Assembly (NCBI RefSeq): GCF_044594925.1
Contig: NZ_CP138991.1
Coordinates: 3,286,001 to 3,350,000, forward strand
Direction: 5' to 3'
DNA length: 64,000 nucleotides
DNA from: Maribacter sp044594925
Lineage (GTDB): Bacteria > Bacteroidota > Bacteroidia > Flavobacteriales > Flavobacteriaceae
The position numbers were made by a program, and so were the translations under genes. The stretch's first letter is position 1. Each line of letters starts with the position of its first letter. The notes under the pieces were generated by a model. It was not told the DNA's origin. It saw only the letters and a program-made list of their open reading frames with translations, and ran no database searches. This document shows positions 1-8,365 of this stretch, in pieces.

Positions 1-161
1 CACAACAGGACAGTTACAAAATTGGGGCAATAGGCTTTAATCTTGGTGATAAGCTAAACCTAGTAACAAGCAGAAAGCCCTTTAGTGCCGTATTTTCTAT
101 TGATGAGAACGAGTGGCAAGGTAATGTAAGTCTTCAATTAAAATTAAGAGACATCAAATGA
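1..161 (+). CDS. recJ: RecJ single-stranded-DNA exonuclease, C-terminal end (partial)
   Basis: The gene enters from the left edge. The only long open frame (codons from base 3) encodes about 52 residues ending in QLKLRDIK and a TGA at 159-161. The residues FNLGDKLNLV and FSIDENEWQGN match the pattern at the C-terminus of Bacteroidetes RecJ, the 5'-3' exonuclease of recombination and mismatch repair. The stop overlaps the ATG of the next gene (ATGA), so the two are probably co-transcribed. Catalytic motifs lie outside the window, so the call rests on the tail alone. Confidence 0.6.
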   Translation, partial: QQDSYKIGAIGFNLGDKLNLVTSRKPFSAVFSIDENEWQGNVSLQLKLRDIK

Positions 162-544
162 AGATAGAACATTTGGCCATTTGGGTAACTGATTTGGAGC
201 GGACACGTAACTTTTATGAGCGTTACTTTGGGGCTATTGCAGGAGCCAAATACCATAATCCCACAAAGAAGTTCTCCTCGTATTTTTTGAGTTTTAAGGA
301 AGGTGCTAGATTAGAATTAATGCAGAAACCAGATATTCCAGGGATGACCGATGCTTTACAGGAATATTTGGGGCTTAGTCATTTTGCCGTTGCCACTGGC
401 TCCAAGGAAAAAGTAGATGCTTTAACCGAAGAATTAAGAACGGATGGATATTTGGTGGTTGGAGAACCAAGAACAACAGGTGATGGGTACTATGAGAGTG
501 TTGTTCTAGACCCAGAGCAAAATAGAATTGAAATTACAATCTAG
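158..544 (+). CDS. VOC family (glyoxalase/bleomycin-resistance fold) protein
   Basis: A 128-residue protein, the usual length for a single-subunit VOC metalloenzyme. The beta-alpha-beta-beta-beta pattern begins with KIEHLAIWVTDLE, and the second half starts at LSHFAVAT. H5, E53, H75 and E125 sit where the glyoxalase metal ligands are expected, so a metal-dependent activity (glyoxalase, dioxygenase or fosfomycin-type) is plausible. The substrate cannot be told from sequence. The start overlaps the recJ stop by 4 bp and the MFS gene begins 4 bp after the stop, so the three genes look like one transcription unit. Confidence 0.85.
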   Translation: MKIEHLAIWVTDLERTRNFYERYFGAIAGAKYHNPTKKFSSYFLSFKEGARLELMQKPDIPGMTDALQEYLGLSHFAVATGSKEKVDALTEELRTDGYLVVGEPRTTGDGYYESVVLDPEQNRIEITI

Positions 545-547
545 TAA

Positions 548-1819
548 ATGAGTAAAGCAATAGACCCGTATGCCGCCTTACGTTTTAAGGAGTTCAATAT
601 ATTTTTAGGCGTCCGTTTTGCAATGGTTTTTGCTTGGTCCATGCAATTTATTGTTATTGAATGGCAGGTATATTCCATGACCAAAGACCCACTTTCTTTA
701 GGTATCATAGGATTAATGGAGGTAATACCTGCGGTGGGCATGGCTTTGTTCGCAGGACATATTGTAGACCAAAAGGAAAAACGCAATCTTTTAATTAAAT
801 GCATCCTTGGTTTTTCTATAGTTAGTTTTGGACTTTTTATACTCAGTTTACCGAGCATGGAGGCTAAAATGGATACGAAGACCATTTTGTATGGCATCTA
901 TTTTTTGGTGTTCCTAGGGGGTTTAGTAAGAGCTTTTTTAGGCCCAACAATTTTCTCCTTAATAGCTTTAATTGTTCCGAAAAGAATTTACCCTAATGCC
1001 GCGACTTGGAGCAGTTCTACATGGCAATTCGCATCCGTTTTGGGTCCGGCGCTGGCCGGTTTTTCCATTAGTTTAATAGGAGTACATTGGTCAATGTGTG
1101 TCATCTTTGGTTTCTCTATTTTGGCATTACTGCTCCTATTGAAAATTCCAAAAAAACCTATTCTAAATCCAAAAATAGGAGAACCCGTTTTTCAGAGTTT
1201 AAAGGAGGGTTTACAATTTGTTTTTAGGACAAAAGCTGTTTTTGGAGCCCTGACTTTAGATATGATCGCTGTACTTTTTGGTGGTGCTGTGGCCCTACTA
1301 CCGGTATTTGCACAAGATATTCTCCAAGTAGGTTCCGAAGGGTTTGGTATTTTAAGGGCGGCACCTGCCGTAGGAGCATCTATTACCATGTTAGGTTCTA
1401 CAAGATTTCCACTACATAGAAATGCCGGTAAAAAGCTACTTTGGGCAGTAGCAGGTTTTGGGATATGTATTATTGTTTTCGGCTTATCGCCATATTTTTG
1501 GGTATCGGTAATAGCATTATTCTTAAGTGGAGCGGTAGACGGGGTATCTATGATCATTCGCCAAACCATTCTTCAATTAAAAACTCCAGATAATATGCGG
1601 GGTAGGGTAGCCTCGGTAAATTCCATGTTCGTAGGTTCTTCTAACGAGCTCGGAGCTTTTGAAAGCGGGGTAACGGCAAAACTAATGGGAACAGTTACAG
1701 CAGTAGTGTTTGGAGGTGCCATGACCCTTTTAACGGTAGGTGTTACTGCTTTTGTTTCTCCTTCTTTTAGAAGATTAGATTTGCAAAAAGATATTGATGC
1801 CCATGAAAAGGAAGCCTAA
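548..1819 (+). CDS. MFS transporter (MFS_3 / EntS-like)
   Basis: A 423-residue polytopic membrane protein of about 12 hydrophobic segments. The MFS signature between helices 2 and 3 is seen as FAGHIVDQKEKR near residues 60-71. The overall layout resembles the MFS_3 group, which includes the enterobactin exporter EntS and macrolide efflux proteins. It is probably an exporter of a small molecule. No substrate can be assigned. It is the last gene of the short operon that follows recJ; a weak GTGG/CCAC hairpin lies downstream near 1890-1905. Confidence 0.85.
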   Translation: MSKAIDPYAALRFKEFNIFLGVRFAMVFAWSMQFIVIEWQVYSMTKDPLSLGIIGLMEVIPAVGMALFAGHIVDQKEKRNLLIKCILGFSIVSFGLFILSLPSMEAKMDTKTILYGIYFLVFLGGLVRAFLGPTIFSLIALIVPKRIYPNAATWSSSTWQFASVLGPALAGFSISLIGVHWSMCVIFGFSILALLLLLKIPKKPILNPKIGEPVFQSLKEGLQFVFRTKAVFGALTLDMIAVLFGGAVALLPVFAQDILQVGSEGFGILRAAPAVGASITMLGSTRFPLHRNAGKKLLWAVAGFGICIIVFGLSPYFWVSVIALFLSGAVDGVSMIIRQTILQLKTPDNMRGRVASVNSMFVGSSNELGAFESGVTAKLMGTVTAVVFGGAMTLLTVGVTAFVSPSFRRLDLQKDIDAHEKEA

Positions 1820-1911
1820 CCAAACAAATAATTTTTTAGAAAAATAGTAGCGTAAATAATTTGATCAACGCTTTACTAAAGGAAACTAAGGTGGGCTTTC
1901 GCCACGGTTAT

Positions 1912-2682
1912 TTAATCTTTTTGGTATTTCTTTAGCGTTAAGGTGTTGCCATCAAATTCAGCATAAGTGTAGTACTTGATCCAATCGCCCAGATTGGTAT
2001 ATTTTGATTTACCGTTCAAATCAATTTCTAATGGAAGGTGACGGTGTCCAAAAACAAAATGATCATAATGCTGTGTTTCCAACTTCCTTTTAGCATACTG
2101 CACTAGCCATTCTTTGTCTTCCCCTAAAAATTTTGCGTCTTCGTCTCCAGAGATAAGTTTGTTCTTTACGGAGAAATATTGTGCCATCCGTACCCCCCAA
2201 TCTGGGTGTAGCCATCGGAAGAACCATTTAGCAACAGGGTTGGTAAACACTTTTTTCATTCGTTTGTATCCCTTGTCATGGGGCCCAAGGCCATCTCCAT
2301 GACCTATGAAAAAAGAGGTGCCGTTAATTTTATAGTGTTGGGGCTTATGAAAGACAGGAATATTCAGTTCTTCTTCAAAATAACCGTTCATCCATAAATC
2401 ATGATTGCCTACAAAGTAAAATATAGGGATTCCTGCATCCGAGATTTCGGCTAATTTCCCTAAGGTTCTTGTAAAGCCTTTTGGTACTACCGTTTTAAAT
2501 TCCATCCAGAAATCGAACAGATCACCAAGTAAAAAGATAGCACCAGCATCCGTTTTTATTTCATCTAACCAGGCTACAAACTTTTTCTCTCTGGGATAAC
2601 TGGCCTCCATGGTAGGTGCTCCCAAATGATTATCACTGGCGAAATATACTTTTTTCCCTTTGGGTAGTTCTAAAGTTGTCAT
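1912..2682 (-). CDS. lpxH: UDP-2,3-diacylglucosamine diphosphatase
   Basis: A calcineurin-like metallophosphoesterase of 256 residues. In lipid A synthesis the family hydrolyses UDP-2,3-diacylglucosamine to lipid X and UMP on the cytoplasmic face of the inner membrane. The metal-binding motifs appear in order: D17-x-H19 in FASDNHLG, GDLFDFW near residue 53, VGNHD near 92, a GHGDG block near 128 and the closing FGHRH near 213. The length fits the Bacteroidetes LpxH-type enzymes. It is convergent with the MFS gene and divergent from the PA2169-like gene, with about 145 bp between the divergent starts. Confidence 0.88.
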   Translation of the reverse strand: MTTLELPKGKKVYFASDNHLGAPTMEASYPREKKFVAWLDEIKTDAGAIFLLGDLFDFWMEFKTVVPKGFTRTLGKLAEISDAGIPIFYFVGNHDLWMNGYFEEELNIPVFHKPQHYKINGTSFFIGHGDGLGPHDKGYKRMKKVFTNPVAKWFFRWLHPDWGVRMAQYFSVKNKLISGDEDAKFLGEDKEWLVQYAKRKLETQHYDHFVFGHRHLPLEIDLNGKSKYTNLGDWIKYYTYAEFDGNTLTLKKYQKD

Positions 2683-2828
2683 ACGAGTTTACAAATATAA
2701 CGGAATAGTATTTTGCTCTGGGAAAAGCGTCAACTTTCATTTCTAAAGAGCAAAGCATCCTTTTAATTATAAACTATTTTGATAAAGCTAAACGGTAGGC
2801 ATATAGTTACCGCAATAAAATTAGATAA

Positions 2829-3281
2829 ATGAATAACGATATTAAGACTATTGAAAATAAGATTAAGGAAATAATCGAGAAGAATGAAGATTCCATAAGG
2901 GGTTTTGAAAAGGCGGCGGAAAACGCAAAAGAAATAGGAATTAAGACCTATTTTGAAAATAGAGCAAATCAGCGTAAGCTTTTTGTAAAAACATTGCATA
3001 ATGCAGTCCCAGAACTAAAAACCGAAGATGCGAATAATGACGGTACTACCAAAGGAAGTATGCACAGGGCTTGGATGGACGTAAAAGCATTTTTCTCTGG
3101 AGATAATGATGAAGCCATGTTGGAAGAGGCGGTACGAGGAGATAAGTCCGCCGTATCAGAATACAATAAAATGCTGGCAGAAACAATGGTGCCCCATAGG
3201 GTTAAAGAAATTATTAGAGAACAGAGAGACACCATACAAAATGATTTAGAAACTTCTAAAATATTAGAGGAGATAGCGTAA
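2829..3281 (+). CDS. PA2169-family four-helix-bundle protein (DUF2383)
   Basis: A 150-residue, charged, all-helical protein with no signal peptide. The sequence GSMHRAWMDVKAFFSGD in the middle, followed by MLEEAVRGDKSAVSEY, is characteristic of the PA2169/DUF2383 family. The fold is ferritin-like. The function is unknown, and stress association is only suggested for relatives. It is monocistronic, with a strong terminator right behind it. Confidence 0.8.
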   Translation: MNNDIKTIENKIKEIIEKNEDSIRGFEKAAENAKEIGIKTYFENRANQRKLFVKTLHNAVPELKTEDANNDGTTKGSMHRAWMDVKAFFSGDNDEAMLEEAVRGDKSAVSEYNKMLAETMVPHRVKEIIREQRDTIQNDLETSKILEEIA

Positions 3282-3306
3282 AAAACCTGTTACATAATAA
3301 GAACAA

Positions 3307-3342
3307 AAAATCGGAGCCCTAAAAGTTCCGATTTTTTTATGC
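3307..3342 (+). terminator. Rho-independent terminator
   Basis: The arms AAAATCGGA and TTCCGATTTT pair around a loop of about 10 nt and are followed by a run of T, about 30 bp after the DUF2383 gene stop. It could also serve queD, which converges from the right. Confidence 0.75.
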
Positions 3343-3362
3343 TTAACAAGCCAAATAGTTTA

Positions 3363-3815
3363 TTACTTGTTATCGCTTGCAAACCACTCTGCAAAAGAGG
3401 TTTCTGTCTCTTGTAGTTTTAAGGAAAATAACTTTATGTTCTCCGGAAGACGAGCTGTTATTTTGGCCGCAAAATCTATGACCATATTTTCACTTGTGGG
3501 CTGGTAATCTGCTAAAATAACATTATGCCCTCTATCCGTTAGCTCCTTGGCCAACTCTACATGGGGCGTATTCTTGTTAAAGACCGTTGCATGATCAAAC
3601 TTATTTACAATTTCTTCCTTGACTATTTTTTTTAAATCACCAAAATCTATGACCATACCTAACTTAACATGAGCAGTATCCGTTATGGGCGTGCCTATTA
3701 CCGTTACGGAAAGTTTATAGCTATGGCCATGCACATTTCTACATTTTCCATCATAACCGTATAGGGCGTGACCTGTTTCAAAATTAAATTGCTTGGTGAT
3801 TCTAATAGTTGACAT
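3363..3815 (-). CDS. queD: 6-carboxytetrahydropterin synthase
   Basis: A 150-residue PTPS/QueD-type enzyme that converts 7,8-dihydroneopterin triphosphate to 6-carboxytetrahydropterin in queuosine synthesis. The zinc ligands are visible as H16 (ETGHALYG) and the H29-x-H31 pair of NVHGHSY. The catalytic cysteine is C25 in GKCRN. The C-terminal LQETETSFAEW supplies the conserved Glu that binds the pterin. I start at the ATG at 3815, because the 7 upstream in-frame codons lie outside the usual MSTIRITKQFNFETGH start of the family. Confidence 0.88.
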   Translation of the reverse strand: MSTIRITKQFNFETGHALYGYDGKCRNVHGHSYKLSVTVIGTPITDTAHVKLGMVIDFGDLKKIVKEEIVNKFDHATVFNKNTPHVELAKELTDRGHNVILADYQPTSENMVIDFAAKITARLPENIKLFSLKLQETETSFAEWFASDNK

Positions 3816-3881
3816 TACGATATAATTAGCTCCCAAAGGTAGGAATTCTTGTGGAAGGGGATAGGTTTAATATAACAATGC

Positions 3882-4310
3882 TTAGCTACTACGATATAAT
3901 AAATAGGACCCGCCAATAACTAAAAAGGGTGAGGCGACCATTAACAGGATAACACTCCATCTATATAGTCCCCAAAAAGAAACCGTTCTTGCTTTTTCAG
4001 GGTTAGTTCTATCATATATCAGCTGTACTTTTTCTCCTATTTCGTAAGCAGGAGGGCTAGAACTTATACCGCTTTTAAACCTTTGTTTGTTTTGTGACCT
4101 ATCGGTAAATTCAAAAACCGGAGTATACATTGTACTACCATCACTCCTGTGTGTAGAAAATTCAATGACCACTGCCGTTGTCCTTATTCCTTTCTCCACA
4201 AGGTTTTGAGTTTTCTGAAATTGAGTAAATGCAATATAGGCTAGGAATGTGCCAATAAGAAAAAGAAAAGCATAAAAGAGGATCCACAGCATAACTTTAT
4301 TCTTACGCAT
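3882..4310 (-). CDS. DUF3592 membrane protein
   Basis: A 142-residue protein with an N-terminal helix (about residues 8-28), a beta-rich extracytoplasmic middle and a second helix near residues 115-138. The middle, with TTAVVIEFSTHRSDG, YTPVFEFTDR and GEKVQLIYDRTNPEKA, is the DUF3592 pattern. The function is unknown. It starts 7 bp downstream of a 37-codon membrane ORF on the same strand, so the two are probably translated from one message. Confidence 0.75.
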   Translation of the reverse strand: MRKNKVMLWILFYAFLFLIGTFLAYIAFTQFQKTQNLVEKGIRTTAVVIEFSTHRSDGSTMYTPVFEFTDRSQNKQRFKSGISSSPPAYEIGEKVQLIYDRTNPEKARTVSFWGLYRWSVILLMVASPFLVIGGSYLLYRSS

Positions 4311-4316
4311 CCTTTT

Positions 4317-4430
4317 TTAACGCTTGAACTTACGTCTGGTTCTTACTCTGTTCACAAAATAGATTACTACTACGAACAAGGCTAGGATTGGGAAAACAAG
4401 ATCACCGTTTAAAAAATTGAAAAACTCCAT
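4317..4430 (-). CDS. Small single-pass membrane protein (37 aa)
   Basis: A short ORF, ATG at 4430 to TAA at 4317. It reads MEFFNFLNGDLV, then a hydrophobic stretch (FPILALFVVVIYFV), then the basic tail NRVRTRRKFKR. The topology (one helix, positive C-terminus inside) and the 7-bp gap to the DUF3592 gene support a real gene. No function is known. Confidence 0.5.
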   Translation of the reverse strand: MEFFNFLNGDLVFPILALFVVVIYFVNRVRTRRKFKR

Positions 4431-4468
4431 TAGAATAAATTTAGAAATAGAACGAAAAGCCCCAAGGA

Positions 4469-4588
4469 TTAGTATTCCCAAATTGCAGCTTTTATTGTTT
4501 CAGCACGTTCTGTTACATCTTTTGTCTTTGCGGACCATATTTCCTTACCTGAATTCTCATGTTTTTTCGTTTCCAAGACAAAGATCAA
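4469..4588 (-). CDS. Possible small ORF (39 aa), TTG start
   Basis: This is an open frame on the minus strand between the enoyl-CoA hydratase gene and the 37-aa ORF. It ends in the residues AETIKAAIWEY. It reads as an ordinary charged protein sequence (ETKKHENSGKEIWSAKTKD) but has no ATG; TTG at 4588 is the best start. It might be a small gene or the tail of a decayed one. Confidence 0.25.
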   Translation of the reverse strand: MIFVLETKKHENSGKEIWSAKTKDVTERAETIKAAIWEY

Positions 4589-4615
4589 TGCTTTGATTTT
4601 AATGTTATTTGAATA

Positions 4616-5383
4616 TTACTTTTTAAACTTAGAAATGGCATTTTTGGTAAAATCCGAAAGCGCTAATTTTCCGGTTATGGCAGCACGTTCTAAAAGCAGT
4701 TTATCCCAATGCGAAGTATTTTTCCATAATACTTTTTTTAACTCCTCCAATGCATCTGGGTTGTACGCAGCAAGTTTTTGCGCAAAGAAATCCAGCTCCT
4801 TGTCTAGTTCCGTTATGTCGTCGAATACTTTTGAAAACAACCCCTTTTCTTTTACCCAGTAAGCATTTTTCCACTCGGTGGGTGCAAGGCTAAGCTCGGA
4901 AATTGCCGCAGCACCTATTTTCCTTTCCACCGCTGGCGCAATGACCAATGGAGCTATACCAATGGATAGTTCAGATAAACGTATGGCAGAAGCTTCCGTG
5001 GCAAAAACATAATCACAGGCAGCTGCCAGACCAACGCCACCACCAACGGTCTTTCCCTGTACGCGGCCCACAATAATTTTGGAACACATTCGCATGGCAT
5101 TAATAACGTGCGCAAAGCCACTAAAAAAGACTTTACCTTCTTCCAGATTAGAGACCGCTACGAGTTCATCAAACGATGCTCCGGCACAAAAGGCTCGGTC
5201 TCCTTCAGATTTTAAAACGATAACCGAGATGTTGCTATTTTCGGAAAGCTTGTCCAGTTCGGCGGTTAAACGGCCCAGTAGTTCCGAAGTAAATGAATTA
5301 CTAGCTGGGTGACCAAACTCCACGACGGCGACCTTGCCATCAATTTTGGTGTACAAGCTTCCATTTTCCCTGTTGGTTCCCAT
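4616..5383 (-). CDS. Enoyl-CoA hydratase/isomerase family protein
   Basis: A 255-residue crotonase-fold protein. The oxyanion-hole region is seen at FCAGASFDEL near residues 65-75 and GKTVGGGVGLAAACDYVFA near 109-127. The C-terminal helical domain follows. The usual catalytic Glu after the second glycine run is not obvious here (GGVGLAAA), so hydratase, isomerase or other crotonase chemistry cannot be chosen. It lies upstream of the small membrane ORFs on the same strand and just downstream of a MATE exporter. Confidence 0.8.
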   Translation of the reverse strand: MGTNRENGSLYTKIDGKVAVVEFGHPASNSFTSELLGRLTAELDKLSENSNISVIVLKSEGDRAFCAGASFDELVAVSNLEEGKVFFSGFAHVINAMRMCSKIIVGRVQGKTVGGGVGLAAACDYVFATEASAIRLSELSIGIAPLVIAPAVERKIGAAAISELSLAPTEWKNAYWVKEKGLFSKVFDDITELDKELDFFAQKLAAYNPDALEELKKVLWKNTSHWDKLLLERAAITGKLALSDFTKNAISKFKK

Positions 5384-5452
5384 ATATTTTCATTTAAGGG
5401 TTATATAGTCGATTACGCTGCGAAATTAAATAGGGTTAGACCCTTTTCAAAA

Positions 5453-6787
5453 TTACATGTTTTGCAATAAGGGTCGAAACTTTTTTCTAAACTTCCAAAC
5501 CAAGGCCCCACCCCTTATCACCATCCAAACGGTAAAGGCAATCCATATTCCGGTTAAATCCCACTCTAGGTATTTGCCCAGGAAAAGTGTGGGAACGAAA
5601 CCTAAAAAAGTAGCGGATAAAAGGGTGTTTCTGAGGTATTTCATTTCTCCTAAACCTTTAAATAATCCATCCAGAACAAAGGCTAAGGTATTCATGGGTA
5701 GTCCAAGTATCACTATAAAGAATATGGTGTAGAAGGTATTTAGTACTAGTGTTTCTTTAGAGAAAAGACTACCTATCGGATAATAAAATATAAATCCAAG
5801 CCCCATTAAGATCAGACTTACGAATAATCCGTACAGGGTAATTTTCTTTGCTAAGAACCACAATCCGTTATAGTCTTTAGCACCTAAAAGTTTGCCTCCC
5901 ATAATATTACCGGCAGCTCCATAACCATCAATGAAGAAAGCCGAAAATAACCAAATGTTTATAGCTATGGTATGGGCGCCAATATAGACATCACCCAGAG
6001 CTGTTGCTTCCCTGACTGCAAGAATTAAGGCGGTATTTAAAGCGATAGCCCTAACGAATAGGTTAAGACTCATGATGACCAAGCGCCCCAGTTCTGGATG
6101 AACGGGAAATTTTAGCTTAAGGCTAATATCTGTTTTGGTAAGTAACAATATAAAAGCCATTATGGCCATAATAGCTTGTGCGATTAAACTGGCATACGCT
6201 GCACCATCTAGGTATAGTGGTTCTAGGAGACCATCAATTCCATAAACTAGGATTACATCCAAGATTACATTTAAAACTGCGCCGGTTATTGCGATAACCA
6301 TAGGCCAATACGTATTTTGAAGCCCTCTAAAAATACCCATCACCGCAAATACGAAAAGTGTTAACGGAAAGCCCCAAACCCTAATGCTATAGTAGCTGAT
6401 ACAGTAGTTTAAAATCTTACCCGAGGCATTTAGGAGTTGAAAAATTTCCTCAACAATAAATACAGTAGAAAGTAGTATTACAATACTCAGCCCTATATTA
6501 AGAAAAATTGCTTGCGCTGGTAATGTTTTTACCTCCTCTAATTTTCCCGCTCCTAGATATTGAGAAATAATTGCGGAGATAGCACTTCTGGTTTGTCCAA
6601 GAATCCATATTAGCATGGATAGAAAAGAACCTACAATACCTGCCGCCGCCAAGGATTCTATACCATCAACAGGAATATTACCCACTATGGCAGTATCCGT
6701 TATGGATAGTAGGGGTTCTGCAATTCCTGCTATGGTGGCGGGAATGGCAAGTTTGTTTATTGTTTTAAAGTTGATGATTGTCTTCAA
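5453..6787 (-). CDS. MATE family efflux transporter
   Basis: A 444-residue integral membrane protein with about 12 hydrophobic segments in two related halves. The first half begins INKLAIPATIAGIAEPLLS, with the TDTAIVGN motif near residues 31-38, typical of the DinF branch of MATE antiporters. Such proteins export drugs or cationic compounds in exchange for H+ or Na+. The substrate is unknown. The start is 9 bp after the acetyltransferase stop on the same strand, so the two are likely co-transcribed. Confidence 0.88.
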   Translation of the reverse strand: MKTIINFKTINKLAIPATIAGIAEPLLSITDTAIVGNIPVDGIESLAAAGIVGSFLSMLIWILGQTRSAISAIISQYLGAGKLEEVKTLPAQAIFLNIGLSIVILLSTVFIVEEIFQLLNASGKILNYCISYYSIRVWGFPLTLFVFAVMGIFRGLQNTYWPMVIAITGAVLNVILDVILVYGIDGLLEPLYLDGAAYASLIAQAIMAIMAFILLLTKTDISLKLKFPVHPELGRLVIMSLNLFVRAIALNTALILAVREATALGDVYIGAHTIAINIWLFSAFFIDGYGAAGNIMGGKLLGAKDYNGLWFLAKKITLYGLFVSLILMGLGFIFYYPIGSLFSKETLVLNTFYTIFFIVILGLPMNTLAFVLDGLFKGLGEMKYLRNTLLSATFLGFVPTLFLGKYLEWDLTGIWIAFTVWMVIRGGALVWKFRKKFRPLLQNM

Positions 6788-6796
6788 GAAATAATA

Positions 6797-7294
6797 TTAA
6801 AGCACTAATTCGTAACAATGAAAAGGGTGTTTGCTTTGGTCAAGCAGATAAATGTCTTGCAATTTTTGGTAGCCCCTAGTTTCATAGAATTTTTGATTTC
6901 GTTTATTCTGGCTAAAGGTATCTAAACGAACGGATAGGTAATGGTTGGTACGTGCATATTCTTCGGCAAAATTCATTAATTGTTGTGCAAAGCCCTTTCC
7001 TTGTTGAGAAGGGTGTACGGCAAGCCTATGTATATAAACGTTATTAAGCTGTGTGAGCCATTTTACATGTTGATATTCTTTGTCCATTACCGAAGAAATA
7101 ACCATGCAACCGATGAGGTTGTTCCCTTCCTTTAAAACGTAGAGTTCTTTACGTTCCAAATCTGTTAAGAATTGTGCTTTATTTGGATAAGACGTGGTCC
7201 ATTGAAATATAGCTTTGGACTCCATATGCAACCTACAGGCCTCGGTTAAATGAAGAATATCCGGAATTTGGGATATCTTTGCATGTTGAATCAT
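6797..7294 (-). CDS. GNAT family N-acetyltransferase
   Basis: A 165-residue GNAT-fold protein. The acetyl-CoA pyrophosphate-binding motif appears as VHPSQQGKGFAQQLM (about residues 93-107), followed by SVRLDTFSQNKRNQKFYETRGY, the usual C-terminal strand and helix. The acceptor substrate is unknown; small metabolites or protein N-termini are both possible. It is divergent from the universal stress gene, with about 50 bp between starts. Confidence 0.85.
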   Translation of the reverse strand: MIQHAKISQIPDILHLTEACRLHMESKAIFQWTTSYPNKAQFLTDLERKELYVLKEGNNLIGCMVISSVMDKEYQHVKWLTQLNNVYIHRLAVHPSQQGKGFAQQLMNFAEEYARTNHYLSVRLDTFSQNKRNQKFYETRGYQKLQDIYLLDQSKHPFHCYELVL

Positions 7295-7346
7295 AAAACG
7301 AATTTATATTAATTGTAAATTTAGAGGAATAATCAACAACTGTATT

Positions 7347-8144
7347 ATGACTAATATTCTAGTTCCGATAGGTAATTCTGCCGAGGCACACCATACCTTA
7401 CAATATGCTGTGGATTTTGCAACGGATTTTGGCGCCAATGTTTTTGTGATTGAAGTTTTTAATGCCACTTCTAAGACAGGAACGCTAGCCAATATTTCCA
7501 AGAAAATTGTGGAAAGTAGTAAAGAGCGTCTAAAAGAGGTAATCGCTCAGATTGATGCGAAGCAAACTGATATTAAAATCGCTTCTTACAATGGGGAGCT
7601 GGTAGATGGCCTACATGAAATAGATAAGGAGCTGGGTATAGATTTAATAATTTTGGCACCTAGGAGTCATGATATACAGGAAGAATTATTTTTAGGATAT
7701 ACTTCAGGTAGGATAATAAAACAGACAGATATACCCACATTGGTAGTTCCAAGGGGCACAACATACGTTCCTTTTAAGAATGTTTTGGTGGCGTTTAAAT
7801 CTGGTATTCTGAAAAGAAAAAGAACCATAGACCCATTGGTTACTATTACGGATAAGCATAGGGCTACTGTTAACCTATTGTTGGTGAAGACTCCGGGTTA
7901 CGCTGATGAAGATTTAATGGTCAATTCTTGTTTAATGGATATTAGCAGTCAACTCACCATAACTGAGAATGCAACCACATATCAAGGAGTTTTAGAGCAC
8001 TTTCAGTCTAAACAGCCAGATTTGCTCTGTGTATTTAGGCGCAAGAGAGGATTTTTTAAGAAATTATGGGAAAAGAGTACTATTTTAAAAGCCGAGTTTT
8101 CTGCACCGGTTCCGGTACTTATCTTGAGTTCTAAGAAAGACTAA
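7347..8144 (+). CDS. Universal stress protein
   Basis: A 265-residue cytosolic protein of the Bacteroidetes two-domain UspA type. The first domain (about residues 1-140) opens with TNILVPIGNSAEAHHTLQYA, has ELGIDLIILAPRSHD, and closes with SGRIIKQTDIPTLVVPRGT, the nucleotide-binding end of the fold. The second domain (about 145-262) is more divergent and ends FSAPVPVLILSS. The role is stress tolerance by inference from the family. It is the last backbone gene before the tRNA insertion site. Confidence 0.82.
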   Translation: MTNILVPIGNSAEAHHTLQYAVDFATDFGANVFVIEVFNATSKTGTLANISKKIVESSKERLKEVIAQIDAKQTDIKIASYNGELVDGLHEIDKELGIDLIILAPRSHDIQEELFLGYTSGRIIKQTDIPTLVVPRGTTYVPFKNVLVAFKSGILKRKRTIDPLVTITDKHRATVNLLLVKTPGYADEDLMVNSCLMDISSQLTITENATTYQGVLEHFQSKQPDLLCVFRRKRGFFKKLWEKSTILKAEFSAPVPVLILSSKKD

Positions 8145-8194
8145 TCAGGATTTTGATAGCATGTTAAAAAGTATTTCCTTTGCCGCGATGAAAA

Positions 8195-8271
<77 letters not shown>

Positions 8272-8282
8272 AGTATGACGGG

Positions 8283-8308
8283 GCTTCCAAGAAATTGGAA
8301 GCTTTTTT
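8283..8308 (+). terminator. Rho-independent terminator of tRNA-Ala
   Basis: A perfect 8-bp stem GCTTCCAA/TTGGAAGC with a GAAA tetraloop is followed by six T. Variant forms of the same hairpin follow the second (35277) and third (49168) copies of the tRNA end. Confidence 0.85.
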
Positions 8309-8318
8309 AATTTAGCGT

Positions 8319-8337
8319 TGCACGCAGATTGCACGCG
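8319..8337 (+). repeat. Candidate integrase arm-binding repeat, left copy
   Basis: A 19-bp sequence beginning TTGCACGCAG contains two direct GCACGC units 11 bp apart. An identical 19-bp copy lies at 35096-35114 just inside the other end, immediately before the integrase start codon. The placement near both ends fits arm-type sites bound by the N-terminal domain of Bacteroides-type integrases. Confidence 0.55.
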
Positions 8338-8365
8338 GTTTTTAATGTGTTTTCTTTAAAGGGCT

